A stretch of DNA of 64,000 nt from SIG714 sp964638675 (GCA_964638675.1 CAZXAU010000002.1:155302-219301), one strand, 5' to 3'. Positions 52,685 through 62,410 are shown, counted from the first letter of the stretch. Notes: generated by a model from the sequence alone, not told the origin. Program-made: numbers and translations.

Positions 52685-53381
52685 TTGAATATTTCGACGG
52701 ATAATTTCGCAGTCAACAAATTATGCTTGCGCTCACATATGATAGAGTCATCGGAGAATATTTATGAAATATCTATAACTAAGGATTTTGTAATAATCAC
52801 TACCGAATATGCAGTTCAGAGCAAATCCGATACAATAAAAAATTCAACTGCCATAAATAAGATTTTCACGAATAATATTAATGCATATGATTGGAATGGC
52901 AATCATTTATGGAACATTGCAGACATTGTCGGAGATTTGAATATTCCGTATTTCGGGGGGACTGTTACAACAAAGGATATTATGAAAAATCATTTTGGGA
53001 TTTGACGAGCTAAAATATGATGATTCGTGCGAACTGTTCTGTTGTTGTGCATGTAACGATTTACTTGTGTTGAGAACAGAGGAGCGGGATTTCAGAAGTG
53101 GTAATGCTCCTTTTGTAAAAGATGACCGCCGCGAAAACAATATTTTGGTTTATAATTGGCAGGGCGTTTTTCTGTGGAACATTGGCAGTGTTGTGGGCGA
53201 TATAAAAATGGCATTCAGTTCTGTCAGTTGTATTTCGAGAGAGGCCGCAGAAAATGAATTTGGCATTACATTGCCTGAAGCTTCAGACACTTTGCTTAAA
53301 TGCATTGCCGGTGGCTTTACCTTTATTATTGATGTAATTAATAAAAAAATGTTATATAAGGTGTCAGGTAAGGTAAAATAA
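52685..53381 (+). pseudogene. Two-repeat hypothetical protein gene broken by a frameshift
   Basis: Two frames each carry the same motif, NAYDWNGNHLWNIADIVGD in the first and LVYNWQGVFLWNIGSVVGD in the second, so the ancestral protein had two repeats of about 115 residues. The first frame ends at a TGA (53003-53005) directly after NHFGI; dropping one G from the TTTTGGG at 52991-52997 joins it as NHFGFDELKYDD, in step with ENEFGITLPEAS of the second repeat. The first frame has only a TTG start (52685) without a ribosome site, so the 5' end is probably also damaged. Family not recognised. Decayed coding sequence continues past the 3' end. Confidence 0.7.
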
Positions 53382-53389
53382 TTATACCG

Positions 53390-53775
53390 GGCATTGAGTT
53401 TGTCAAGATATGTGCGGTGGAAAATGCCCTGAATTTGATCAATTTCGATAAATGCAATTTTTCGAATCGAAGCAGAGAAAATTTTGTTGCACCGTGGCAA
53501 CTTCAATCCGACGCCGGAGCGTTCGCTTTTCGACAGTTACTTAATTAATATCTTAGAAGGTGAAGCAACAAAGAAATAGAAATCTGCATCCGATCCGGAA
53601 GTGACTAATCCGCTCTACTAGGGGGATAGTGAAGAAGATCATTTCAATATCGAAAAGGGATATAACATGTTTGAATCAGATTATTCAAACTATTCGGTAA
53701 ATTGTACACCTGTGGATATGTGCTTGAAAGAGATTGATATATTTACAGACAACCCGATGGTGACAATGAATTGAT
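53390..53775 (+). pseudogene. Decayed coding remnants
   Basis: Short open segments with protein-like composition remain, for instance IEFVKICAVENALNLINFDK (from about 53397) and a segment starting ATG 53667 (MFESDYSNYSVNCTPVDM). None has a full reading frame or a ribosome site. They look like eroded genes related to the accessory proteins upstream. From 53776 to 53898 I see nothing. Confidence 0.45.
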
Positions 53776-53898
53776 GGTAACATGTTACGAAAAATCCGGA
53801 TGATCGAATCAATTAAATCATCCGGCAAAAGAAATGTATTAACATCAAATATCTAAATATCTCACGGACATTTTTGTTCGTGGGCTAAGACTTCAAAC

Positions 53899-53946
53899 AA
53901 AAAGAGCTCCCGCCTATGCGAAAGCATAGGCGGGAGCTCTTTTTTG
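53899..53946. terminator. Strong bidirectional terminator
   Basis: A perfect stem AAGAGCTCCCGCCTATGC/GCATAGGCGGGAGCTCTT around a GAAA tetraloop, with A and T runs outside. It isolates the decayed region from the minus-strand gene at 54052; 53947-54051 holds nothing else. Confidence 0.9.
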
Positions 53947-54051
53947 CGATAATAAATAAATTTGTCGGAAGAATCGGCACAGTATAATCTACAGAGCAGT
54001 ATCAAGTCTGATATAATTTGACGTTATTGAAAACCACAGCATTTCAAAATA

Positions 54052-55083
54052 TTACTTTACTGTCAAATTCAGATAATCCGTAAATCTCAGATATGCCACT
54101 ATATCGCTGTTGCCTTTATAGCATGCACTGTGGACTTTACTGCTCCTTTTTGCTTTTGACGTCAGGCTGAGTATCATATTGCTATCGGAAGAAAAATATG
54201 GAGTGATCTTTATATCCCATCCAAGCTCGTTACACAGAAATTGCAATATTGATATTTCGCACTCTTTTTCGGGAAAGTTTTCTGCGAATGTTATTATATC
54301 GTCATACCGTTTATCGATCTCAAGCCTTGACCTGAACAGTGCTTCAAAACAGACCGTTTTATCGATATTCTTTACCGATATATTCACATTTCCGGGCTCT
54401 TCGGATATAAACACGGTGAGCATATTCATAAATGCAGATATGAGGATCTCTGAATTTTCAAAATATATCGAATTGCATTCGTCATTTATATCCGCTCCGT
54501 TTATGCTGTACCCGGCAGGCAAAAGCTCACGCGACAGGTATCTGACAATGACGGATTGGGCATCGCTTGCATGCATACTCATTGTCCTTGAGAGTGACAT
54601 TATCTGCATCAGACATAAAAAATTGCTGCTTCTCAAAAGTTCAATGCCCTTAAGAACACGCCTTTGTTTTTTGCAGCTTTCAAATCCGTAATCTATTGTT
54701 TTTGCAAGTTTTGATATATAATTCCTGAAATTAAGGGCGTGCTTGCTGTCGGTGAAACCGCCGACACTTTTAGGTATGATAAAAAATGTTTCAAGACTAT
54801 AGCTTTTGTATTGACATACATATCCGGTCACACTCGATTCGCCGAAGAATACACTTATACATTCACATTGACTTTCACCATTCTTGACCGAAATATACTT
54901 TATTCTGTCACGTTCGGGAATATAAGCCAAAATACTTGTATTTTTTCTCGGAGCATTTGCGAGATAAGCCGCATTATTCTTATAAATTATATCATCGTTT
55001 ATATCGCAAATAAATATAGGAGTGTCAACAATATCGGCATTGATGCTGCTCTGCGTCAGTGCATCTTTCACCGCACGTCTCAT
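54052..55083 (-). CDS. PAS-like / degenerate histidine-kinase-like protein
   Basis: A 343-residue soluble protein. The N-terminal ~100 residues (TPIFICDINDDIIYKNNAAY) have the pattern of a PAS sensor domain. A helical middle (about 125-190) includes SLSRTMSMHASDAQ where a kinase dimerisation domain would be, but there is no HExxT/P phospho-acceptor motif, and the C-terminal part lacks clear N and G boxes of the ATPase. It may be a regulatory relic of a histidine kinase or an anti-sigma-like switch. No partner regulator is adjacent. The upstream region (55084-55446) is AT-rich with no supported gene. Confidence 0.5.
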   Translation of the reverse strand: MRRAVKDALTQSSINADIVDTPIFICDINDDIIYKNNAAYLANAPRKNTSILAYIPERDRIKYISVKNGESQCECISVFFGESSVTGYVCQYKSYSLETFFIIPKSVGGFTDSKHALNFRNYISKLAKTIDYGFESCKKQRRVLKGIELLRSSNFLCLMQIMSLSRTMSMHASDAQSVIVRYLSRELLPAGYSINGADINDECNSIYFENSEILISAFMNMLTVFISEEPGNVNISVKNIDKTVCFEALFRSRLEIDKRYDDIITFAENFPEKECEISILQFLCNELGWDIKITPYFSSDSNMILSLTSKAKRSSKVHSACYKGNSDIVAYLRFTDYLNLTVK

Positions 55084-55446
55084 TTTTCATCATTCCTTCT
55101 CTTTGTGGATTTTATATTTGTTTTTCTATCGTTTCCGTTAAAATACAATATGCTTTCAATATAAATTACAGATCAAAACATTACCGGATAACGATGGTCT
55201 TCACCTATAATATATCATATTTCAAGCGAAAATGCAACGGTTTTGTGCTAAAATATTAAAAAAATTGAGGAGCAGTTTGAAAATAGATAAAATATTGATA
55301 TAAATATTTCAAATCTTTTCAACCGTTCCGGAAGTTTTTTGATTTCAACGCAATCATTACTGTTGAATCCGGATAAATTAATTTAACCTTCTTGCATATT
55401 CATCATATCATAATGTTTAAAAAATGTCAACAACAAATCTACAAGC

Positions 55447-55495
55447 AAAAAGAAACCCGAAAACAATCAAACAGGTAAAAGTTTCGGATTTCTTT
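55447..55495 (-). terminator. Repeated terminator family, copy 1
   Basis: On the minus strand AAATCCGAAAC pairs with GTTTTCGGGTTT, then CTTTTTG. It ends the AraC-like fragment. Related copies are at 57447-57490, 58802-58851 and 63903-63950. Confidence 0.75.
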
Positions 55496-55527
55496 TGTTT
55501 GGCATTACACAATAATTTTGATCCTTA

Positions 55528-55993
55528 TTATTCTCTTATTATGAATTGCCGAGTTGACAGCATATCTTGCCAAATCATTCCGTCCGCAATATAATAAGTT
55601 CTATCTATTTTTCCTTTCCTGGCGTAATAATCAATGACAAACGCCTGTCCACATTCAATTTTGATCGGTGAATAATTGTTACACGGTAAAACATGATCCA
55701 GCGCGGGGCTGCCCTTGAAATCATCGTAAGCGTTTTCCAATCGCCAATATCTTCTTTTACAAAATACGTTAAATCAGGAGGACATATCTCTCTCGAAAAA
55801 ATAGCTTGCTTCGTATTCCTTGCCGTTAATCGTAATAATTTCTTTTTTCAACACTTCCAACACCTCTTTTACAGATATTTGATATATAAGGCGCAGAAAG
55901 ACATTGAAGATCTTGTCACTTCTATTCGATAAACTCGGATTAAACCCATGAAAAGCTCGAAAAGCTCTTGCAAAAGATACCGATGAATCATAA
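55528..55993 (-). pseudogene. Truncated copy of the AraC-like regulator gene
   Basis: The sequence matches the regulator gene at 57518-58561 along most of its length but begins only near its HTH end and is shifted in frame at about 55760. The surviving frame (MENAYDDFKGSPALDHVLP, 70 residues) corresponds to the second half of one ligand-type repeat; upstream the DNA still resembles the segment encoding RAFHGFNPSL. No N-terminal HTH remains. It is a remnant of a tandem duplication with the LRR gene. Confidence 0.85.
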
Positions 55994-56084
55994 TATATTG
56001 TTTTTTGTATTTAATTAAAAATTGTATCTGTTGTTTATAATTTTCAAAGACTGAACTTCATAAAACTCTGCTTTCGTCGGTTAA

Positions 56085-57395
56085 TTATCCCTCTGTATAA
56101 CCCCAAACTACAGATTTATTATTCTTTTGCCAATCATCATGCCATCCTGCAGGTTTTTCTTCTACAGCGCAATTGATCGTGGCATTTGCATTCAGCGAAA
56201 TAGCACCCCTCTCGATCGTTTCTGCATTTTTCGGAATATAAATTGTCTCAAGAGATTGATTCTTTGATATTGAACCTCCCTTAATTATTTGTATACTTTG
56301 CGGTAATCTGAGATGTTTCAGAAATTGACACATACAAAACGCTCCGTGTTCAATAGTTTTTACACCCTCCGGGATCTGATAATCTTCACCGTTTTTTCCA
56401 CATGGGTATTGAACGATCGTTTCTCCGTTTTTGCTGAACAGTACACCGTCAACTGACTTATATGTATTGTTTTCAGCATTCACCTCAAAAGAACTGAATT
56501 GAAGATTTTCGAGGAATGCTGAGCTTTGTATTTCGTTTACATTTTTAGAAATATAAACCGATTTAAGACTTAAACAAGAGCAAAACGCAAAATCTTCGAT
56601 AATCTCGCTGCTTTCGGATGTTATTACAGAAGTCAAATATGTACATCTGCTAAAAGCATTTGATGCGATGGTTTTTACCCCATCGGGAATTTGATAGATC
56701 TGATCTGTCCTCCCCTCAGGATAGATCAAAAGCTTTTCTTTGTTTTTTGTGAAAATAACACCGTCAATCGAACAATATTCAGAGTTGTCTTCCGCAACGC
56801 AGAAAGATTGAAGCTTGCTGCAATTTAAAAAGGATTTATCTATGATTTTATCAACACTTGCAGGGATGATGACCTCTCTGAGATTTGAACATGCGTTAAA
56901 TGCCCCCTCGCCGATTTCGGTAATTCCCTCGTGAATTCTCACTGTAATAAAGTCGCTGCAACCATCAAAGGCTCCCGGTTCAAATATATAATCGAACGAT
57001 ATTCCTTTGATCCTTTTCACCGGTTTGCCTCTTACTTCAGACGGTATCTCAATATCATAATGCTTGATCTTATCAACACCATAAACCTCGTAAAAGCTGT
57101 CATTCACGAGACGGTATTTAAGCATTCCTTCAACGATCACAGGTCCGTAGGTTTCTTTTACAGACGTATCCGAAGAGGTAGGCGTAGGAGTAGTTTTACC
57201 GTCATCGGTGTCGCTCGCCTCGGGAGTTGTTCCTGGGGTAACGGCAGCTGCAGATGTCTCGTGGGTGTTGGCAACTGCAGATGTTGCGGGATCAGATGTA
57301 AGCAATGTTTCAGGCATCACATCAGTACAACTCGAAAAAGCCGCTGTAGAAAAAATCAGCGTTAAAACGATAAAAAATGCATTGATCTTTTTCAT
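56085..57395 (-). CDS. BspA-like leucine-rich-repeat lipoprotein A
   Basis: A 436-residue surface lipoprotein with lipobox FSSC (Cys23), a Thr/Ser/Pro-rich linker (about 25-80) and LRR_5/BspA-type repeats (about 100-415), recognisable by the recurring IPEGVKTI..GAF..C..L..V.IP pattern (for example EGITEIGEGAFNACSNLREV). Such proteins present concave binding surfaces outside the cell and often bind host or bacterial polymers. ATG 57395 follows AAAGGAATT; the longer frame is rejected. About 80% identical to the protein at 59955. The AraC-like gene lies directly upstream on the same strand and may regulate it. Confidence 0.88.
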   Translation of the reverse strand: MKKINAFFIVLTLIFSTAAFSSCTDVMPETLLTSDPATSAVANTHETSAAAVTPGTTPEASDTDDGKTTPTPTSSDTSVKETYGPVIVEGMLKYRLVNDSFYEVYGVDKIKHYDIEIPSEVRGKPVKRIKGISFDYIFEPGAFDGCSDFITVRIHEGITEIGEGAFNACSNLREVIIPASVDKIIDKSFLNCSKLQSFCVAEDNSEYCSIDGVIFTKNKEKLLIYPEGRTDQIYQIPDGVKTIASNAFSRCTYLTSVITSESSEIIEDFAFCSCLSLKSVYISKNVNEIQSSAFLENLQFSSFEVNAENNTYKSVDGVLFSKNGETIVQYPCGKNGEDYQIPEGVKTIEHGAFCMCQFLKHLRLPQSIQIIKGGSISKNQSLETIYIPKNAETIERGAISLNANATINCAVEEKPAGWHDDWQKNNKSVVWGYTEG

Positions 57396-57446
57396 GATAA
57401 AAAATTCCTTTCTTTGATAAGTTTGTGTAATTATATTAATAAACAA

Positions 57447-57490
57447 AAACCAAAACAAATCAACCGAGAAAAAGTTTCGGATTTCTTTTA
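57447..57490 (-). terminator. Repeated terminator family, copy 2
   Basis: On the minus strand AAATCCGAAAC pairs with GTTTTGGTTTT, followed by TGTTTATT. It follows the AraC-like gene and precedes the start region of LRR lipoprotein A. Confidence 0.65.
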
Positions 57491-57517
57491 TTTGGCATCA
57501 CACAACAATTTTGAAAC

Positions 57518-58561
57518 TTATGATTCGCTTATTATGAATTGCCGCGTTGCCGGCATATCTTTATAAATCGTTCCGTCCGCAATGTAATATTTTCTATCTA
57601 TTGTTCCATTCCTTGTGTGATAATCAATGACAAGCACCTGCCCTCTTTTAATTTTCATCGGTGGATAATTTTTATAGGGCAAAACATCGTTGAGCTTTTT
57701 ACAATTTTCGAACTGATCATCAATATTTTCAAGCCGCCAAAATTCGCGTTTCGTTGCATAATCAGAGTAATCCGATATATCCTGCTCTCCAAAATAACCG
57801 GCATCGTATTCTTTACCGCAAATTGTTATTTTGTCAATTTTGAATGGTTGCAAATAGCCGGGAAAAAATTCGCAAGTGCAAAGCATATCCTTCCAAACTG
57901 TTCCATCTGCGATATAATATTTACGCTCCACTTTTCCATTTGATCTATAATAATCGATCACATAGATCTGACCGATCTCAATATTGATCGGCGGATAATT
58001 ATAATACGGTAAAACATGATTCAGTTTAGGGCTGTCCTTGAAATCATCATAGGCGTTTTCCAAGCGCCAATATCTTCTTTTACAAAATACGTTAGACCAC
58101 GAGGACATATCTCTCTCGCCAAAATAGCTTGCTTCGTATTCTTTGCCGTTGATCGTAATAATTTCTTTTCTTACTGCCTCCAGTACCTTATTTACACATA
58201 TTTGATAGATAAGACGTGGAAACACATTGAGGATCGTGTCATCTCTACTTGCCAAACTCGGATTAAACCCATGAAAAGCATGAAAAGCTCTTGCAAACGA
58301 TACCGGTGAATCATATCCGTATTTTAACGCCACATCGATAACTTTTGCGCCATCATATTTCAGTTCTGCACCGGCAAGCGTCAATTTACGCTTTCGGATA
58401 TAATCCGAAATATTGATACCGGCAATTAAAGAAAAGATCCTCCCTATATCATAATAAGAGCAACAGGCAATTTGTGCGATCTTAGTTTGATCGATCTCTT
58501 CATTCAAGTGCTTTTCAATATAATCTATTACCGAATTCAGTTTTTCTGCGATGTTTTCCAT
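57518..58561 (-). CDS. AraC-like regulator with two tandem C-terminal repeats
   Basis: A 347-residue protein with an AraC/XylS helix-turn-helix at the N-terminus (about 1-105; IAQIACCSYYDIGRIFSLIAG and ALKYGYDSPVSFARAFHAFHG). It then has two copies of a ~100-residue unit (about 135-233 and 240-345), each with ITINGKEYEASYFGE, WRLENAYDDF, an NHVLPYYNYPP-type segment, IGQIYVIDYY and KYYIADGT. The usual AraC order puts the sensor first, so the domains are reversed, as in the SoxS/Rob subgroup where the C-terminal part is a GyrI-like sensor. The repeat is not one I recognise. The start has GAGGAG upstream. It may control the LRR lipoprotein genes flanking it. Confidence 0.8.
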   Translation of the reverse strand: MENIAEKLNSVIDYIEKHLNEEIDQTKIAQIACCSYYDIGRIFSLIAGINISDYIRKRKLTLAGAELKYDGAKVIDVALKYGYDSPVSFARAFHAFHGFNPSLASRDDTILNVFPRLIYQICVNKVLEAVRKEIITINGKEYEASYFGERDMSSWSNVFCKRRYWRLENAYDDFKDSPKLNHVLPYYNYPPINIEIGQIYVIDYYRSNGKVERKYYIADGTVWKDMLCTCEFFPGYLQPFKIDKITICGKEYDAGYFGEQDISDYSDYATKREFWRLENIDDQFENCKKLNDVLPYKNYPPMKIKRGQVLVIDYHTRNGTIDRKYYIADGTIYKDMPATRQFIISES

Positions 58562-58801
58562 GTTTATTTCTCCTCACAAAATGATTATACCACATAAAAT
58601 AAACAAATTCGCAACTTTATTTGCAAAATATTGTTTAACCTGATTATGTCTGTATCCCCTGTGCAAGTTATTGCCTCTTCCTTTTACGCCTATCTTATAT
58701 CAGAAATAAGAAAACAAAGATGCAATAGATTGCAATTTCAAGACTGACGAGGTCCAAAGAAGCTCAATTGTCTGAAAGGTATCTTCCCGACACTTAAAAA
58801 C

Positions 58802-58851
58802 AAAAAGAAAACCGAAACAATTCCGGAGGGAAAAATTTCGGATCTCTTTTA
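58802..58851 (-). terminator. Repeated terminator family, copy 3
   Basis: On the minus strand GAGATCCGAAA pairs with TTTCGGTTTTC, followed by TTTTTGTTTTT. The stretch 58562-58988 otherwise holds no supported gene. Confidence 0.65.
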
Positions 58852-58988
58852 TATATGATTCACGGACAAAATGGCAGGGGTCATACTCTGCTGTTATATT
58901 TGCAAATTGATTCGTGAATACAACATATTTTGGATTTAACTTTGCTACTTTCTTTTTTGTTTGATATCTTTAATAGCCCCAACGAGGG

Positions 58989-59141
58989 TCAATCAATATC
59001 TCCATGCAGTTTTCCGCATATAAAGCTATCTGTATCGCAGAAGGTATAATCAAACAGCTCATCACCGATCCTTATCATTCGTCCGCTCAGATACTCTTTG
59101 CATACAGTGAATTCGGGACAGAACAGAAGGATCTTTTTCCC
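58989..59141 (-). pseudogene. Coding remnant in frame behind the membrane protein's stop codon
   Basis: Directly after the TAG of the membrane protein gene the same frame stays open for 50 codons (GKKILLFCPEF...KLHGDID) to a TGA at 58989. It has no start codon or ribosome site of its own. Another frame just beyond ends in MEILIDPRWGY, so the region looks like a decayed gene with a frameshift. Confidence 0.5.
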
Positions 59142-59849
59142 CTACATTTCATAGTCGGCAATTGTTTTCTCGATTTCTCTGCCAAAACTGAGAAATCTTA
59201 ATAAGGGATTCAGGATCAGATCCTTTTCGCCGTTGAATTTTTCAACAATATCGGTGATAAGGATAAAAGGATTAAAATATTGCAGAACATAGCTGTTTTT
59301 GTCCAAAAAGACATATCCTACAGGAAAGCCTGTATTTCCCATTGTGCGGACAATATATTTTTCCTCCGGCGTTTCAATAATCATCGAAGGATCAGTACTC
59401 CTGCCAATCGGAAAGAAAAACCTCCAAAAGCTTATCTTTAAACGATATTGACGTTCCGCGCAGATCTTTTTGATCTTATTATAACATCTGATCTTTGACC
59501 TCCAGAAAATAAACCACTGCGGAAAACAGTATAATATCATGTTGCAGACATAAAATATCGCCAGAACTTTCCCCTTACTCTCCATAAGCGGCCCGAATAG
59601 TCCGATCAAACCAAATATGACAAGGAAGCCTAAGAAAAAATAATATATAAGGCTGTAAATGGAGTAAAAATCTGATTTTCCGTAAAATCTCCATCCGTGT
59701 ATGATACGCATACAATATCTCGGATATTGCGTCAGAAAATACCACAGTACAAACATCACTATTAAATTAAGTACAATGGCAACTGTTTGCAGACCCTCAA
59801 TAAAAATCGGAAGTGCAGTAAATATTGTAAAAAAGACAAACAGTATCAT
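59142..59849 (-). CDS. Hypothetical membrane protein
   Basis: A 235-residue protein with about four hydrophobic segments (4-25, 27-42, 68-88, 95-115) and a cytoplasmic C-terminal half with FFPIGRSTDPSMIIETPEEKYIVRTMGN. The ribosome site is AAGGGGGAG, 5 bp before the ATG. It lies between LRR lipoprotein B and the AraC-like gene, all on the minus strand. No family is recognised. An amber stop is followed by 50 further open codons, so the present C-terminus may be shortened. Confidence 0.65.
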   Translation of the reverse strand: MILFVFFTIFTALPIFIEGLQTVAIVLNLIVMFVLWYFLTQYPRYCMRIIHGWRFYGKSDFYSIYSLIYYFFLGFLVIFGLIGLFGPLMESKGKVLAIFYVCNMILYCFPQWFIFWRSKIRCYNKIKKICAERQYRLKISFWRFFFPIGRSTDPSMIIETPEEKYIVRTMGNTGFPVGYVFLDKNSYVLQYFNPFILITDIVEKFNGEKDLILNPLLRFLSFGREIEKTIADYEM

Positions 59850-59954
59850 TTCTTCTCCCCCTTTATATTTATGTATTTATTTAAAAATTGTATCTGTTGT
59901 TTACAATTTTCAAAAACTAAACTTTATAGATCTATGCTTCTCGAACGTTAATTA

Positions 59955-61265
59955 TCACTCCGTATAACCCCAAACAACAGCTTTATTTATATGTTGCCAA
60001 ATATCATCCCATCCTGCAGGTTTTTCTTCTGCTCCGCAATTGACTGTGGCATTTTTATTGAATAAGATAGCCCCCATCTCTATCGTTTCTGCATTTTTCG
60101 GAATATAAATTGTCTCAAGAGATTGATTGAATGATATTGCAGATTCTTTAATTGTTTGTATACTTTGAGGTAATCTGAGATTAATCAGGAAATCACACTC
60201 ATAAAACGCACACGTTTCAATAGTTTCTACACCCTCCGGGATCTGATAATCTTCATAGGATTTTGCACAGGGGTAATGAACGATCGTTTCTCCGTTTTTG
60301 CTGAACAGTATACCGTCAACCGCCTTATATGTATTGTTTTCGGCATTAACCTCAAAAGAACTGAATTGTATATTCCCGAACAATGCTCTGCTTTGTATTT
60401 CGTTTACATTTTTAGAAATATAAATCGATTTAAGACTTAAACAAGAGAGAATCGATGAGTCTTCGATAGTCTCAGTACTTTCGGATGTTATCACAGAAGT
60501 CAAATATGTACAATTCCAAAAAGCATTTGATGCAATAATTTTCACTCCATCGGGAACTTGATAGGTCTGATCTCCTTTTTCCGCAGGATAAATTAAAAGC
60601 TTCTCTCCGTTTTTTGTGAAAAGAACACCGTCAATCGAGCAATATTCAGAGTTATCTTCCGCAACGCAGAAAGATTGAAGCCTACTGCAGCTTAAAAAAG
60701 CCCCCTCTTCGATTTTTTCGACGCTTGCAGGAAGGATGATCTCCCTGAGATTTGCGCATCCGCTAAATGCCATATCGCCGATTTTGGTAATTCCCTCGTG
60801 AATTCTCACTGTAATTATATCGTCACAAGACTGAAAAGCACCCGGTTCACTTTTATTAATATTATTTAAATCGATCACTTGTCCTTTGATCCTTTTAACC
60901 GGTTTTCCTCTTACTTCAGACGGTATCTCGATCTCATAATGCTTGATCTTATCAACACCGTACACCTCGTAAAAACTGTCATTCACGAGACGGTATTTAA
61001 GCATTCCTTCAACGATCACTGGTCCGTAGGTTTCTTTTACAGGTATATCTGAAGGAGTAGGCGTAGGAGTAGTTTTGCCGTCGTCGGTGTCGCTCGCCCC
61101 GGGAGTTGTTTCGGGAGCAGATGTTGCAGGGGTAGAAACAGTTGCAGATGTTGCGGGATCGGATGTAAGCAATGTTTCAGGCGGCGTCACTTGACCGCAA
61201 TTCGTGAATGTCAATGAGGAAAGAATAATCGTTAAAACGATTAAAAATGCCGATATCTTTTTCAT
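59955..61265 (-). CDS. BspA-like leucine-rich-repeat lipoprotein B
   Basis: A 436-residue paralogue of the protein at 56085, with signal peptide and lipobox FTNC (Cys23), Thr/Pro-rich linker and the same LRR_5 repeats (SVEKIEEGAFLSCSRLQSF and similar). The 3' flank, including a hairpin AAAATTGT/ACAATTTT (about 59884-59912), is also duplicated beyond lipoprotein A. Its start (AAAGGAATATTCTATC before the ATG) lies 204 bp downstream of the GTCT microsatellite, which could affect its expression. Presumably surface adhesion; the ligand is unknown. Confidence 0.88.
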   Translation of the reverse strand: MKKISAFLIVLTIILSSLTFTNCGQVTPPETLLTSDPATSATVSTPATSAPETTPGASDTDDGKTTPTPTPSDIPVKETYGPVIVEGMLKYRLVNDSFYEVYGVDKIKHYEIEIPSEVRGKPVKRIKGQVIDLNNINKSEPGAFQSCDDIITVRIHEGITKIGDMAFSGCANLREIILPASVEKIEEGAFLSCSRLQSFCVAEDNSEYCSIDGVLFTKNGEKLLIYPAEKGDQTYQVPDGVKIIASNAFWNCTYLTSVITSESTETIEDSSILSCLSLKSIYISKNVNEIQSRALFGNIQFSSFEVNAENNTYKAVDGILFSKNGETIVHYPCAKSYEDYQIPEGVETIETCAFYECDFLINLRLPQSIQTIKESAISFNQSLETIYIPKNAETIEMGAILFNKNATVNCGAEEKPAGWDDIWQHINKAVVWGYTE

Positions 61266-61365
61266 GATAGAATATTCCTTTCTGTAATATGTTTGTAGAA
61301 ATAATTATACATTACACGCGGTGATCAACTTCAATATATGGCGGAAAAGTGCCATCGATGCAGAA

Positions 61366-61402
61366 AGCCAATACTGCGCACGATCCATGCGAAGTATTGG
61401 CT
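61366..61402. terminator. Hairpin upstream of LRR lipoprotein B
   Basis: AGCCAATACT/AGTATTGGCT with an inner GCGC/GCG part, followed on the plus strand by GCTTTTGTG. No plus-strand gene precedes it, so it may be a leader structure of the lipoprotein mRNA or a relic. Confidence 0.45.
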
Positions 61403-61468
61403 GCTTTTGTGACAGGTATTATTTTGTTGTGCTCAACGAAAAAACTACTTACAAAGCAGCATGAATAG

Positions 61469-61523
<55 letters not shown>

Positions 61524-61723
61524 AAGAGATTATACACGGCCTATTCCTCCTTTGTCAATCGTTTTTGTGAAATTTTATTTATTTTTCACTTATTCCGTTT
61601 TGATTATATCACAATCTGGCACAAATGTCAATACAAATTCGTTTTTTTAAACGAAATTTTGTAAAGAATTTCTTAGTATTATTACTTATTCAGCAAAATC
61701 TTTTTTGCCATTTCAATATGTTT

Positions 61724-62150
61724 CTATTTAAGTCCTCTTCCTATACGGCTATCAGTTTTAACCGGGTTTCCGGCAATACTCCCCCAACCACCGAATGTAT
61801 CATCGAAGATCACAAAAGATTCTACTTCGAGCGCATGTTCATTCAACCAAGCCCGTATCTCAGCAGGACGATCAAATGTATTCAGTAGCGGTGTTTTGTC
61901 AATTATTTTCAAATTATATTTGTTAAATGTTAAATTCAACTCAATTCATATGCCGTCACATTTGTCCCGGTCAACACTCCAATGCTTTCGCCAGGATGAC
62001 GACAAAACTATTTCAGCGTTCGTATCATCAATCAGTTGCTTTAATAAAATAAGCCTTGTTTCATCTATTTTTCCATCATCCTGCCTTCTCTGACGATCGT
62101 ATTTTACCGAGTTAAGCACACCGTCTATATCTAAAAAAATTTTTTTTCAT
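61724..62150 (-). pseudogene. HAD-family phosphatase-like gene (Swiss-army-knife RNA-repair HAD type), inactivated
   Basis: Conceptual translation gives LDIDGVLNSVKYDRQ, IVLSSSWRKHW, IIDKTPLLNTF, RAWLNEHALEVESFVIFDD, the order of motifs in HAD domains of the Swiss-army-knife RNA-repair group (catalytic DxD, then SSSW, then DD). Two lesions are visible: eight A residues after the ATG (62148-62150), where seven would keep frame, and an in-frame TGA at about 61949 after KCDGI. The downstream half remains as a 71-codon frame. Family by recognised motifs; inactivation seen directly. Confidence 0.78.
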
Positions 62151-62320
62151 TCAACTTACTCTATTAAATAGCATTGTAAACAAAAGATAAGAATTTTATC
62201 TGCAGCTTTTCTGATCAGTAAAGTCACCGATTCTCTTCTTTTTTTCTCCTATCTTTTATCCTGAAAAAGTCGTTTGCTTTTTCACAGAAGAGTGAAAAGC
62301 GATAAGAGAAAAGAGAACAA

Positions 62321-62355
62321 AAAGAAAAAAGCCGCCATAGCAACTTTTTTCTTTT
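62321..62355. terminator. Bidirectional terminator
   Basis: AAAGAAAAAAG pairs with CTTTTTTCTTT around a 12-nt loop, 56 bp past the stop of the minus-strand gene at 62411. A weaker hairpin CTTTTTCAC/GTGAAAAG lies at about 62270-62299. Confidence 0.7.
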
Positions 62356-62410
62356 GCCTTTCAAAGACGGAAAGACTATGTAATTTGTAATCATCAAAAA
62401 CTATATTAAA

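Noticed and set aside
59004..59201. Plus-strand 65-codon frame
   Set aside because: Antisense to the 3' part of the membrane protein and its remnant, without a ribosome site.
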